DNA of 64,000 nucleotides. Source: Drosophila pseudoobscura (Eukaryota > Arthropoda > Insecta > Diptera > Drosophilidae). A program made the translations under genes and the position numbers. The notes under the pieces were generated by a model. That model saw nothing but the letters and a program-made list of their open reading frames with translations, was not told where the DNA came from and ran no database searches. Below, piece by piece: positions 63,285 to 64,000 of the stretch; the first letter of the stretch is position 1, and each line of letters starts with the position of its first letter. The DNA is taken from assembly GCF_009870125.1 (NCBI RefSeq), contig NC_046680.1, positions 17,193,501-17,257,500 on the forward strand, written 5' to 3'.

Positions 63285-64000
63285 ATGATGCAAAGTATTG
63301 CCATCACCCTGGCACTCTGTGCCACAATCTGTGCTGCTGCTCAGACGGTGAGTCCTAACAGAGGTGCGAGGTGATCTTCCACAGAACTATAATAACGTAT
63401 TGAATCCCGATTGCAGCGTAATACGCCCATAGAGGCCATCGCCTATGTGAGCGGACCCGCCCAAGCGGACGGCAGCCAGGTCAAGGGGAACGTCACCTTT
63501 ACGCAGAACGACTGCGGCCAGAATGTCCATGTTCGTGTCCAACTGGAGGGCCTGAAGGAGGGCAAGCACGGCTTCCACGTCCACGAGAAGGGGGATCTGA
63601 GCAACGGCTGTGCCAGCACTGGGGCTCACTATAATCCCGACAAGGTGGGTTGACGGGAGTCTCCTTATTCATTGACTCATGAGTGTTTCCTTTGATCAGG
63701 TTGATCATGGCGGTCCCGACCATGAGGTACGTCACGTGGGCGATCTGGGTAACCTGGAGGTCAACTCCTCGGGAGTCATTGACATCACATACACGGACAA
63801 AGTGATCAGTCTAACCGGCAACCGCGGCATTATCGGACGTGCCGTTGTTGTCCACGAGCTTGAGGACGATCTCGGACTGGGAGATCACGTCGACTCCAAG
63901 AAGACGGGCAATGCAGGAGGCCGTATCGGTGAGGAGTCTCCAGAATGTCTCTTTAATTGGTTAATTCTATAAATACTTTTTTCCCTTGCAGGCTGCGGTG
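63285..64000 (+). CDS. Sod3: Extracellular Cu/Zn superoxide dismutase, cut by the window end
   Basis: Exons: 63285-63347, 63417-63644, 63700-63928, then 63992 onward past the window edge. A signal peptide ([20 protein letters not shown]) is followed by the Cu/Zn SOD domain. Copper/zinc ligands are visible in [37 protein letters not shown] and [11 protein letters not shown]; the paired cysteines are GNGC-type Cys in exon 2 and GCG at the start of exon 4. The enzyme converts superoxide to hydrogen peroxide outside the cell. Two consecutive ATGs begin the frame; the first was used. The C-terminus lies beyond the window. Confidence 0.92.

Overview
This is a nuclear window from a fruit fly, genus Drosophila. 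Short GT-AG introns, GC-ending codons in exons, GATTCC/CAG/CA simple repeats and recognisable fly genes (Dgk, Atg10, Mgat1, Sod3) support this. From memory the D. melanogaster orthologues lie on chromosome arm 2R (Muller element C), but at different bands, so their adjacency suggests a species with a reshuffled element C, perhaps of the obscura group. The species cannot be fixed from the sequence alone.

Layout. 671-21411 (+): a 19-coding-exon diacylglycerol kinase (Dgk) with large introns, a 39-codon open extension after its stop and a long 3' UTR. 23976-26207 (-): Atg10, then a TRMO-like tRNA methyltransferase, head-to-head with Mgat1 (27347-29014, +) across a promoter region with a hairpin repeat. 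30829-31585 (+): a secreted Thr-rich mucin-like protein, converging on a SMYD4-type SET/MYND gene (31695-33980, -). 34467-34888: an inverted pair of tRNA-Thr(TGT) genes. 37338-39228 (+): an uncharacterised gene resembling the insect DUF4781 family. 39.4-52 kb: a gene-poor stretch with two more tRNA-Thr(TGT) genes, one isolated full-length 5S rRNA gene with its own promoter and terminator signals, and a 634-bp element with terminal inverted repeats. 52021-58043 (+): a coiled-coil/PDZ gene with an ETHE1 gene (54820-55909) nested in its first coding intron. 59182-60322 (+): a second ETHE1-like gene. 63285 to the window end (+): the 5' part of Sod3.

The most interesting object is the second ETHE1 gene. 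Its catalytic exons copy the nested ETHE1, but the mitochondrial-type N-terminus is missing. In its place is a 21-codon signal-peptide exon that aligns without gaps to the signal-peptide exon of the adjacent Sod3 (48 of 63 bases identical, same length, same phase). It appears to be a chimeric gene encoding a secreted sulfur dioxygenase next to an extracellular superoxide dismutase, and it also has an intron its parent lacks.

The other genes are not a pathway. They cover lipid signalling (Dgk), autophagy (Atg10), tRNA modification, Golgi N-glycan processing (Mgat1), protein methylation (SMYD4) and redox/sulfur metabolism (ETHE1 pair, Sod3). Exon borders were placed by hand from splice consensus, reading-frame continuity and family similarity; database names rest on recall.
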